Shown: in pieces, positions 1 through 5,929 of the stretch | Layout of the letters: every line of letters starts with the position of its first letter | How positions within the stretch are numbered: the first letter of the stretch is position 1 | Assembly (NCBI GenBank): GCA_021849995.1 | Contig: JAJZSC010000233.1 | Coordinates: 1-5,929, forward strand | Source: Bacillota bacterium | Lineage (GTDB): Bacteria > Bacillota > Desulfitobacteriia > Desulfitobacteriales > Desulfitobacteriaceae | Direction of reading: 5' to 3' | Length of the DNA: 5,929 bases | The notes under the pieces: model-generated | The model's database searches: none | The model's input: the letters and a program-made list of their open reading frames with translations, nothing else | Told to the model about the DNA's origin: nothing | Position numbers and translations under genes: made by a program

Positions 1-849
1 GTTCACTCCGGCGTCAGCTAAAACAGCATCAATTCCAGGTAAGTCACCAGGGGCAACGCCTGAAAAGAGATGATAGAGCGCCAGCATCGAGTGGGTTTTA
101 CCTCCACCAAAATTGGTTTGAAGCTGTACAACAGGATCACCACCATTTCCGGTAAGCCGCTGTACACCGCCAACAAGTAACCGTTTGAGGCTTTCAGTTA
201 AAAAAGTGCGACGAAAGAACTCGGTAGGATTACGGTATTCGTCACTTCCTTCACCTAAATGAACTTGCCACAGATCGGCTGCAAACTCCGCCTGTTGATA
301 ACGACCACTGGCAACATCTGCATGGGGAGTTACTACATCCCGCCATGGCTTAAGTGACCCACTTGATGCAGATTCAATCAACGAACCACCGGCTTTTCGT
401 TTCTCACTACGCACCTGTTCATCAAATACCAAACGGCGAAGCTCCATCTTGATTTTATTAACTTCATCAGATTGAGGAGCAGAAACAGCGGAAAGCAGCC
501 GGGTCATGGAGTCAAGTGCCCGGTCCGTATCATCGCTGGTTAACGCCTCCTGATGTGCCCACTTATTGCGCCATTCCCTCAGTTCGCTTACCAGAGTCCG
601 CTCAGAATGCCCCAAAGTGTTCCTGAAAACGTTATTCCATGATTCCCACATCAGTTTGAGCAAAGCGGCAACATCCCACTCAGAAATCTCTTTTTTTGCA
701 AGCAAACGGTCTTCGCCAAGATTACGACGTGCCTCCTCAAGAGCCTGAGTTTTATAAATATTTTTGAACTCACGCTCGACAAACGGAGACACTCCCTGTC
801 GAAGGAGTTCCATCGCTTTACCCACACGCTCATGATTGGTTATTGCCAT
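1..849 (-). CDS. DUF499-family anti-phage ATPase with N-terminal Swt1-like HEPN domain (5' part, runs off left edge)
   Basis: I translated the open frame by hand: ATG at 849-847, 283 codons with no stop to the window edge, so the C-terminal part is missing. Residues 1-125 or so resemble the Swt1-like HEPN domain; R94-N95-x3-H99 (RNKWAH) fits the HEPN Rx4-6H catalytic signature of RNases. Residues 185-225 carry the family block around EYRNPTEFFRRTFLTE. A Walker A-type P-loop follows at F247-GGGKTH-253, so K251 and T252 should bind ATP-Mg. Family knowledge: DUF499 proteins are large (about 1000 residues or more) predicted ATPases found beside DUF1156 methyltransferases in defence clusters. The start is supported by GGGGGA 8 bases upstream, and the gene begins 17 bases after the DUF1156 frame ends. 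Walker B and later motifs lie outside the window, so ATPase activity is inferred. The family call is firm; the RNase role is less so. Confidence 0.88.
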   Translation of the reverse strand, partial: MAITNHERVGKAMELLRQGVSPFVEREFKNIYKTQALEEARRNLGEDRLLAKKEISEWDVAALLKLMWESWNNVFRNTLGHSERTLVSELREWRNKWAHQEALTSDDTDRALDSMTRLLSAVSAPQSDEVNKIKMELRRLVFDEQVRSEKRKAGGSLIESASSGSLKPWRDVVTPHADVASGRYQQAEFAADLWQVHLGEGSDEYRNPTEFFRRTFLTESLKRLLVGGVQRLTGNGGDPVVQLQTNFGGGKTHSMLALYHLFSGVAPGDLPGIDAVLADAGVN

Positions 850-857
850 TTGATTAT

Positions 858-863
858 TCCCCC
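858..863 (-). promoter_or_regulatory. Shine-Dalgarno site of the DUF499 gene
   Basis: The minus strand reads GGGGGA, 8 bases before the ATG at 849, in the 17-base gap after the stop of the upstream frame. It fixes the start of the HEPN-ATPase. It also means this gene does not depend wholly on translation of the interrupted upstream gene. Confidence 0.7.
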
Positions 864-866
864 AAG

Positions 867-1535
867 TTATTCAAAAAGATCAGATTGCACACCGAAACTG
901 ACAGGAGCGGATTCACGAGCAAGCCGAGTGATTTCTGGCCAACTCTGAACTAATCCGTTGTAGGAAATAGCTTCTTGAGCTCGCTTATTCCGTTCACAAA
1001 TTGCATACAGTCTATAGGCCAACTCTTTCGCGGTATCTGCTTTACTCCCGAGCTTTCCAACTAATTGTGCTGCTGCAGACTCGCCCCCAGTTTCAAGGAC
1101 CCGGATAAGGTGATGGACCATTTCCCATACAGTAAGGCGAGTATCAGTATCCGGATCCCAATCTTCAGGCAACTCTGATGGTTTCAGAAGTCGGACCTTT
1201 GGAGCCCTAGATAAAACAATTCCCGCTTCTACCATTCCAGCAACACTTGTGTTTTTTGCTTTTGATAACTTTTCAGCCTCTCCATATTCGTCCTCAGCAA
1301 AACCAAATTGTTCGAACCAAGTAATTGCCCAGCGGCTATCAGAATCAAAATCCCCATCTTGCCCTGCCAACACTTCACCTAAAGTTTCGTTGATGATCGA
1401 CAAAGCTTCCCTAACTGTCATAATGTTACCAGAAGCATCTAATACTTTTGCATACCGAGTAAAGACAGACATCCCAGGACCAATAGAGGCTTGGGCTAAG
1501 TCAACTGGTGCAATATTGCCTGCTTGTAGATGCAA
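867..1535 (-). CDS. C-terminal fragment of the DUF1156 methyltransferase
   Basis: This piece of 222 codons can open only with TTG at 1535 or later starts such as ATG at 1472. It is clearly the C-terminal region of the DUF1156 protein: LQAGNIAPVDLAQA near residue 3, FARYAK-like FTRYAKVLDASG, AKNTSVAG at about 92, LTVWEMVHHLIRVLE at about 133, and ELAYRLYAICER at about 171 are all family blocks. It carries no visible SAM-binding or catalytic motif and is probably a partner- or DNA-contact region. No Shine-Dalgarno stands before the TTG or the ATG at 1472. Separate production would need re-initiation 15 bases after the upstream stop, or stop-codon readthrough giving the full-length protein. It ends 17 bases before the HEPN-ATPase gene. 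The homology is sure; independent expression is doubtful. Confidence 0.65.
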   Translation of the reverse strand: MHLQAGNIAPVDLAQASIGPGMSVFTRYAKVLDASGNIMTVREALSIINETLGEVLAGQDGDFDSDSRWAITWFEQFGFAEDEYGEAEKLSKAKNTSVAGMVEAGIVLSRAPKVRLLKPSELPEDWDPDTDTRLTVWEMVHHLIRVLETGGESAAAQLVGKLGSKADTAKELAYRLYAICERNKRAQEAISYNGLVQSWPEITRLARESAPVSFGVQSDLFE

Positions 1536-1550
1536 AAGAGCTAGTGGGCG

Positions 1551-1553
1551 TTA
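1551..1553 (-). other. In-frame premature ochre stop within the DUF1156 gene
   Basis: The minus strand reads AAC TCA TAA CGC CCA CTA. After this stop the same frame continues through five codons to TTG at 1535 and then 221 more sense codons of conserved family sequence. Relatives have, from memory, a pattern like RREF-x2-AL-x2-ELP-x-AL before LQ-x-GN; here this becomes RREGFSALNS, stop, RPLALL, so the stop replaces the expected Glu. Confidence 0.85.
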
Positions 1554-3881
1554 TGAGTTGAGGGCAGAAAAACCCTCTCGTCTTGTAATTGACAGTGCAT
1601 CGGCATTTCGTTGACGGCAGACTAATACGATACTAGAGGCAAGAACATTAGCATTTAGACCAATAACTTTATTAGCTAGTTCTGTACGGATAGGCCAAGT
1701 TCCAGTTAGAGAAAAACCAGCCCTAATTACAGCATCAAGGAACGTTTCCCACCCTGTCCGTGTCGTTCCAGTTTCGTCTTCTGTCTCTGATTGTTTGAAT
1801 GCGTAGTAAATTGTAACCGGAAAAGCTGGATGGGCCTGCTTAGCTAAGCAATGCATTGCTTTCGTCATGCCCTCAAGAAAAAAGGCTTCAGCTTTCTCCT
1901 TGCTTCCATGTCGATAAGGAGTTGCAACGAGTTCTTCTGCTTTAGGTACTGCCATAGTGGTGAATAGCTCCGGAAAAACATCTTTCAAAGCTCGTCTTAG
2001 CCAAACATAGAAAAAGTCAGACAAATCAGCATATCCAATATTATCGTAATATGGAGGGTCTGTTGAAATAACTTTTCCTATTGAAATCGATTGTTGCGAT
2101 GCGTCTTGTTGGCAGGAATTCCCAGGAATGGCCGATAATCTTGATGTGATTTTTAGATTATCAGCTGTATATTTCACTGCACTTTTCCAGCAAATACCGG
2201 AGTTGCCTAGCACGTTTGACTCTGGAAAGTCCCACGTCATCTGTAGCGCTTGGCGTTTGAATGTTTGCATCACTTGTTCACCAGAGGGCTTCCAAGTTGC
2301 AATAGAACTATTGTAATCAGCAAGTCGGCTTATTGTAAAAGCCATATACATTGCAACTGCATCTGCGTAAGCTGTAGCTCCCAATCCACCATGAGAAAGA
2401 GCTTTGGAATCATCTGATAATCCGGCGGATATGGCATCATTTTTTACTTTGATTCGAACGTCTTGGATCATGTCGGAAAAGGTTGATAAAGCAATTAATT
2501 GTCTCGGTGAATAAAGGTCTCCATAAGTATCCATTCCATAAAGCGACACATTTACTCTGCATTTACCATGAAGGGGTGTCTCTGGCTTCCAACCAGAATT
2601 TGCGGAGAGTGCTAATGCTTCCATTTCATCTGTTGGCGGCAAATAAACTCGTCCTCGATCACCTCCTGCTACTATAGCCATTAAGCGCAAACCTATTCTT
2701 CCTGCCATGCCTTCTTCACGTATATATTCATAAGTAATTGGCGTATTCGACATTAAACACAAAAATCCCCCGCGTTTGCCGACTGTTGTGCCACGTGATT
2801 TTATAGCTACATCATGGGGTTTACCATTCGAGACAGTAAGCTTGTAATTATAGGCATTAATCACCGGCTCTATGTAAGCTTCTTTACCAGCTTTAGTAGA
2901 AAGCATGAAATTTGACACTAAAGGCACATCCACGTGGCGGAATGCAGGATTTGGACTCTTTACTGTCCGAGCCCAAATGTATGCAATAACTGGGAGTTTC
3001 TGACCTAAATACTTACTCAAATCAGACCTGTCATTGACAATTTGCTGAGTAATTTCAAAATTTGGATACAAATTGCCTATTAGTTCTTCAGCTTTATCTC
3101 GCATCCACTCACCATAATAGCGAATGTCCTCTGTAAGACCTTGTGCACCTTCCCAAGTTTGTAGTCCTGCTTTCTGTAGAGAATCTGGGTTGACGGGCTC
3201 TAACCCAGCAAACTTTTGAGGGATTTCAATCATTCCTTTATTAATTAACACTGCGACAGGATTAAGATCGGATGCAAAACTTGCAAGCCCTAATCGTTGC
3301 GCTTCTAAAGGTATTGCCCCACCGCCTGCAAAAGGATCGTGAAAACCTGGAAGCTTGTTCTGGTCAAATAGCTCACTTGCTTTTGGATGTTCGGCGTTTT
3401 GAAAACAAGTGCGTCGCCAACTATTTAAAATTTCATACCGTGCTTTTTCAAGTACGTCTAAGTTGTTAGTGTTTTCCCACAAGACTAATTCTTCGATTAT
3501 GTCAAATAACCGTTGTCTCTCAATATCAGTGATACAATCTTCAAGCTTTGGTGTTTCTCCTGGTTCAGGGATTGACCCATCTCCATTTTTTTGAGCATCA
3601 TCATATAGCCCGCACCGTACATTCCAAGCATCCAAACGCCTCTTTAGCTCAATTTCTGCTACTTTTATTTTTTTTGGGTCGTTCAGCAATGTATCAACAT
3701 AAGATGTTGGGTCATCAACCATTTGAGCAAAAATAACCGCCCTAGCTGCGGCCTGAGGACGTCTTGCCCACCAAAGATGTAACCCACGAGGATGCGCCCC
3801 AATACCTGGTTGTTTTTCACGTGCAGATGCTATATTGATTGCTTCAAGAGGTAACGCAACCTCAATCAGTTTTTTTCCCAT
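1551..3881 (-). CDS. DUF1156-domain DNA methyltransferase, N-terminal 776 residues (likely N6-adenine type)
   Basis: Residues 1-60 form the DUF1156 domain, with LIEVALPLEAIN near residue 5 and LHLWWARRPQAAARA at about 34-48. The SAM-binding motif I is DPFAGGG at 182-188, followed by an acidic strand end around D205. The catalytic motif IV is DPPY at 608-611, within the strongly conserved run up to DLSDFFY. An insert of about 420 residues separates them, as is usual for this family. A last conserved block, TWPIRTE to VLVCR (728-755), precedes the stop. DPPY is typical of amino-methyltransferases acting on adenine N6, so adenine is the likely target, though cytosine N4 is not excluded. The start is set by GGAGG 5 bases upstream. 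The gene lies 22 bases after the cytosine methyltransferase and should act with the DUF499 ATPase. Because both motifs precede the premature stop, this piece might keep activity; that is inference. Confidence 0.85.
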   Translation of the reverse strand: MGKKLIEVALPLEAINIASAREKQPGIGAHPRGLHLWWARRPQAAARAVIFAQMVDDPTSYVDTLLNDPKKIKVAEIELKRRLDAWNVRCGLYDDAQKNGDGSIPEPGETPKLEDCITDIERQRLFDIIEELVLWENTNNLDVLEKARYEILNSWRRTCFQNAEHPKASELFDQNKLPGFHDPFAGGGAIPLEAQRLGLASFASDLNPVAVLINKGMIEIPQKFAGLEPVNPDSLQKAGLQTWEGAQGLTEDIRYYGEWMRDKAEELIGNLYPNFEITQQIVNDRSDLSKYLGQKLPVIAYIWARTVKSPNPAFRHVDVPLVSNFMLSTKAGKEAYIEPVINAYNYKLTVSNGKPHDVAIKSRGTTVGKRGGFLCLMSNTPITYEYIREEGMAGRIGLRLMAIVAGGDRGRVYLPPTDEMEALALSANSGWKPETPLHGKCRVNVSLYGMDTYGDLYSPRQLIALSTFSDMIQDVRIKVKNDAISAGLSDDSKALSHGGLGATAYADAVAMYMAFTISRLADYNSSIATWKPSGEQVMQTFKRQALQMTWDFPESNVLGNSGICWKSAVKYTADNLKITSRLSAIPGNSCQQDASQQSISIGKVISTDPPYYDNIGYADLSDFFYVWLRRALKDVFPELFTTMAVPKAEELVATPYRHGSKEKAEAFFLEGMTKAMHCLAKQAHPAFPVTIYYAFKQSETEDETGTTRTGWETFLDAVIRAGFSLTGTWPIRTELANKVIGLNANVLASSIVLVCRQRNADALSITRREGFSALNS

Positions 3882-3886
3882 TGCTG

Positions 3887-3891
3887 CCTCC
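3887..3891 (-). promoter_or_regulatory. Shine-Dalgarno site of the DUF1156 gene
   Basis: The minus strand has GGAGG, 5 bases before the ATG at 3881, in the 22-base gap after the cytosine methyltransferase. It is the strongest ribosome binding site in the window and fixes this start. Confidence 0.8.
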
Positions 3892-3903
3892 AGGCATAAT
3901 AAT

Positions 3904-4953
3904 CTAAATAAAATTTATGATTGATCTTAGAACTGACTCAGCTAGTAATACCGGGACTGCATTAGCTACCTGTTTGAGCCCGTTGCTACGAGTACCAGAA
4001 AATATCCAAGTATCTGGAAAACCGTGAATTCTGGCATATTCTCGAACAGACATTTCTCTATGATAAATTGGATGAATATATGATTTCGTACTTGAATCCA
4101 TTCCAGCCGTTAACGAGTGCGAAGGCCCATCCCAAGGTGCTCTATATCGATATGATTTTTTGACTTGTATGCCTTGAGGGATCGTTTTGAAGTGTTCAAT
4201 TGTAGATGGCCGATGTATTCGAGCTGTATGATTGTTGAAATTAAGCGCAGTTGGTTCGCAATTATCGGGCAAGTCCTTTAGCACATCGCCTACCGAAACA
4301 TATGGCAAGAGGTCTGATGAATATGTTTGGTTTGACTCTGCCATTAACTCGCCATGTGTAGCTCTAGGAAACGCAAATGCAGTAGGTTCTTCATTTGACT
4401 TGAATCCAACAACAAACAGCCTCTTACGTAAAGATGGGACACCAAATTTTTGTGATTCAAGTATCTGAACCACCACGTCATAACCAGAATTTTTTAAACT
4501 CTGTACTAGTTCATCTAATACATTTTTCCACATATTGGCTAAAGACGGGACGTTCTCAAACAAAAATACTCTTGGCTTAAGCTCATTCACCAACCGTGAA
4601 AACTCAAATACTAATGGTGCCTTATCTCCTTCAAAGCCTTTTTTTCTACCAATTGAAGTAAAATCATCACAAGGAGGTCCCCCCATAAGCAAATCAACTT
4701 TGCTTGTCCCAATTGATTCTATAATCTGGGGTCCATGTAATTTTTTTACATCAGCCGCTATATGCTTATGAACAACATTTGGAAAATGGTTAGGAATGTT
4801 ATTTATTGTTGTCTGTAGGAAAGTTGCGTTTGCATCCGTGGAAAAAAGTCTCGCTACACGTCCAGTTCTGCATGCGGCTATATCAAGACCACCAGCACCT
4901 GAAAACAACGAAACAACAGTAAGTTTATTATTCGTATTATGTAACTGAGTCAT
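3904..4953 (-). CDS. DNA (cytosine-5-)-methyltransferase
   Basis: The protein transfers a methyl group from SAM to carbon 5 of cytosine in DNA. All main C5-methyltransferase motifs occur in order in 349 residues: motif I F17-SGAGGLD-24 (SAM binding); motif IV GGPPC at 91-95 with C95 as the catalytic nucleophile; motif VI E133-N134-V135; motif VIII at about 168-178 (QKFGVPSLRKR); a target recognition region at about 180-270; a motif IX-like region including the VREYARIHGFPD block (303-314); and motif X QVANAVP at 328-334. The residue after the catalytic Cys is Asp (PPCDDF) rather than the common Gln. The length is near the usual 320-420, and the recognition region is short. The ATG has AAGGAAG 7 bases upstream. 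Sampled lines are near 40% GC, lower than both flanking genes, hinting at separate acquisition. No restriction enzyme gene is next to it. It lies between the cysteine-rich gene (12-base gap) and the DUF1156 gene, so it likely belongs to the same defence operon. The target sequence cannot be told from this window. Confidence 0.95.
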   Translation of the reverse strand: MTQLHNTNNKLTVVSLFSGAGGLDIAACRTGRVARLFSTDANATFLQTTINNIPNHFPNVVHKHIAADVKKLHGPQIIESIGTSKVDLLMGGPPCDDFTSIGRKKGFEGDKAPLVFEFSRLVNELKPRVFLFENVPSLANMWKNVLDELVQSLKNSGYDVVVQILESQKFGVPSLRKRLFVVGFKSNEEPTAFAFPRATHGELMAESNQTYSSDLLPYVSVGDVLKDLPDNCEPTALNFNNHTARIHRPSTIEHFKTIPQGIQVKKSYRYRAPWDGPSHSLTAGMDSSTKSYIHPIYHREMSVREYARIHGFPDTWIFSGTRSNGLKQVANAVPVLLAESVLRSIINFI

Positions 4954-4960
4954 TATTTAT

Positions 4961-4967
4961 CTTCCTT
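4961..4967 (-). promoter_or_regulatory. Shine-Dalgarno site of the cytosine methyltransferase gene
   Basis: The minus strand reads AAGGAAG, 7 bases before the ATG at 4953. Its first two bases are the last two of the TAA stop of the preceding gene (4968-4966). Such overlap suggests translational coupling between the two genes. Confidence 0.75.
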
Positions 4968-5929
4968 ATATTGCTTTTGCGTTTCCCCACAAACTATGCC
5001 GGTCAACCCCATCCATAACAATTGCATGGGAGTCATTTGCAAACCTGCGCCTCTGAATCTGGGTCAGACTCATCCCCGACAGTTCATCATTTAATTGCTC
5101 ATATTGTGTTTTACAATAGTTTGTCTTCTCAAAGTTACCGCTCTGTTCAAAAGCAGTCATCGCTTTTCTGGCAATCAGACGTGCCGTATAAATTGCCAAA
5201 GGAGAACGCCCGAAGGTTGATTGTCGTTTCAATTCAAAATGATACATCGCAAGATATGCTTGAGAAACTATCTCCCAGTCTGGAGCCCATAATTCTCCTG
5301 GAGCTCCGCATCGAGTTGTGCAGCTTTTGCATTTGCCTGTGACACAGCACTCTCGCCCACCAGCATCGAATATGTCATTCCATACCGTTTCGTTATATGA
5401 GATGTCTGCCATATGCCTGCTCCCGAGGTTGCCGGGAGAGCTGCCAGGAAACTTGTGCACGGAATGAAATGGTGTCCTTATAACCTTCGACGAAAGTCCC
5501 CTGCGCTCGATTTCCCCCAGCAGCCACTCTTCACTGCGAGCGCCACTATCAGATACTGCTGAGCCGATTCCAGCCCAGTCCTCCCGATTCACAACCCGGA
5601 GATAGGTGTTATCCAAAACGGAGAGGTATCGCTCAAATTCATTGAGCCGTAACAGATTCTCCTCAATGGAATGCCATCCTGAAACAGTAAGGTTAATAAC
5701 CAACTGCGGAAATTCTGATAGAACCTTCAAGGTAGAGGACGGCACCTGCACATAAGCTGATGAAATGCAGAGATACTTAACATCTGAATAACCATTTTCC
5801 ATTAGTACACGAAGATTCTTCAGAAGCTGACTTTCTTGCACTCCCGGCTTAACAAGAGCCATTGAGAGTGAGCCGTCAGAAGTCTGATTGTCCCGTATAG
5901 CAACGTCAAACGTTTGAGCAATCCTCGCT
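4966..5929 (-). CDS. Cysteine-rich protein, possibly radical SAM-like (3' part, runs off right edge)
   Basis: I do not firmly recognise this gene. The frame is open from the right edge (first full codon at 5928) to TAA at 4968-4966, giving 320 visible residues. An ATG at 5862 has no Shine-Dalgarno and the frame continues above it, so it is probably internal. Counting from 5928, alternating strand-like and helix-like stretches (ISSAYVQVP near 55, VINLTVSGWHS near 77, TYLRVVNRED near 108, KVIRTPFHSV near 148) look like the later part of a TIM-type barrel, as in radical SAM enzymes. A cysteine cluster follows (C194, C195, C200, C203, C207; CC-x4-C-x2-C-x3-C) and could bind an auxiliary Fe-S cluster or zinc. 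The radical SAM CxxxCxxC motif would lie beyond the edge and is not seen. The C-terminal region (about 220-310) is helical and rich in charged residues. It ends 12 bases before the cytosine methyltransferase, so the two are probably co-translated. A zinc-binding protein of another fold is the main alternative. Confidence 0.6.
   Translation of the reverse strand, partial: ARIAQTFDVAIRDNQTSDGSLSMALVKPGVQESQLLKNLRVLMENGYSDVKYLCISSAYVQVPSSTLKVLSEFPQLVINLTVSGWHSIEENLLRLNEFERYLSVLDNTYLRVVNREDWAGIGSAVSDSGARSEEWLLGEIERRGLSSKVIRTPFHSVHKFPGSSPGNLGSRHMADISYNETVWNDIFDAGGRECCVTGKCKSCTTRCGAPGELWAPDWEIVSQAYLAMYHFELKRQSTFGRSPLAIYTARLIARKAMTAFEQSGNFEKTNYCKTQYEQLNDELSGMSLTQIQRRRFANDSHAIVMDGVDRHSLWGNAKAI

Larger units (their letters stand above)
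867..3881 (-). pseudogene. DUF1156-family DNA methyltransferase, full frame interrupted by one in-frame TAA
   Basis: From ATG at 3881 to the TAA at 869-867 the same reading frame runs for 1005 codons, broken only by TAA at codon 777 (1553-1551). No frameshift is needed to join the halves. The combined length, about 1000 residues, fits anti-phage DUF1156 proteins. Both halves match the family as I know it: DUF1156 N-terminus, two methyltransferase motifs, and the conserved C-terminal block around GNIAPVDLAQASIGPGM. Around the break the spacing from TRRE to LQAGN is kept (15 codons, counting the stop). The stop sits where relatives are expected to have Glu, so GAA to TAA is the simplest origin. 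It may be a damaged gene, a sequencing error, or a gene made as two polypeptides; the sequence alone cannot decide. The two pieces are listed separately. Confidence 0.75.

Noticed and set aside
651..833. Minus-strand open frame of 60 codons at the start of the HEPN-ATPase region
   Set aside because: It is in another frame from the 283-codon HEPN-ATPase reading frame, which has a Shine-Dalgarno, HEPN and P-loop motifs.
1545..1560. GTTATGA near the premature stop, resembling an integron attC core site
   Set aside because: It does not fully fit GTTRRRY, no partner boxes or imperfect palindrome flank it, and the coding frame is continuous through it with preserved length.
1249..1614. Plus-strand open frame of 121 codons opposite the DUF1156 C-terminal region
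   Set aside because: It is antisense to clearly conserved coding sequence, has no recognisable motif, and looks like a shadow of the minus-strand gene.
4735..4751. Inverted repeat ATGTAA, five T, TTACAT
   Set aside because: It lies inside the cytosine methyltransferase gene, is almost all A/T, and encodes the normal run VKKLH. It is not placed to act as a terminator.
5022..5342. Plus-strand open frame of 106 codons opposite the cysteine-rich gene
   Set aside because: No family features or upstream support; the minus-strand frame has the operon spacing, so this is a shadow.
5860..5862. ATG at 5862 as the true start of the cysteine-rich gene
   Set aside because: The frame stays open for 22 more codons to the window edge, and no Shine-Dalgarno precedes this ATG, so the start is more likely beyond the window.

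Overview
The window is one compact, minus-strand operon running off both ends; read it from right to left. In transcription order it holds: (1) the 3' part of a cysteine-rich gene of uncertain family, possibly radical SAM-like (5929 to 4966); (2) a C5-cytosine DNA methyltransferase (4953 to 3904); (3) a DUF1156-family DNA methyltransferase (3881 to 867), interrupted by one in-frame ochre stop at 1553-1551; and (4) the first 283 codons of a DUF499-family ATPase with an N-terminal Swt1-like HEPN domain (849 to the left edge). The gaps between genes are only 12, 22 and 17 bases and carry good Shine-Dalgarno sequences. No promoter or terminator is visible, so transcription should start beyond the right edge and end beyond the left edge. 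No tRNA, rRNA, insertion sequence or CRISPR array was seen, and there is no stretch over 300 bases without a gene.

The DUF1156 and DUF499 genes belong to a known type of predicted anti-phage cluster, in which DUF1156 methyltransferase, DUF499 ATPase, DUF3780 and helicase or phospholipase-D-like nuclease genes occur together. What stands out here is the addition of a 5-methylcytosine methyltransferase and a cysteine-rich, possibly radical SAM gene in the same tight operon. A plausible scheme is that the two methyltransferases mark host DNA and the HEPN-ATPase, with partners outside the window, acts on unmarked invader DNA or on RNA. This scheme is inference: no nuclease or helicase gene lies in the window.

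The DUF1156 gene is the main oddity. Codons 1-776 and the family's C-terminal region lie in the same reading frame, separated by a TAA where relatives are expected, from memory, to have a sense codon (probably Glu). The gene is therefore a recent nonsense mutant, a sequencing error, or a gene expressed in two pieces. The first piece keeps both visible methyltransferase motifs.

The host cannot be named from this sequence. Shine-Dalgarno use, gene style and mid-range GC (about 40% in sampled lines of the cytosine methyltransferase, about 50% in sampled lines of the flanking genes) fit a gammaproteobacterial accessory or defence island, with low confidence.
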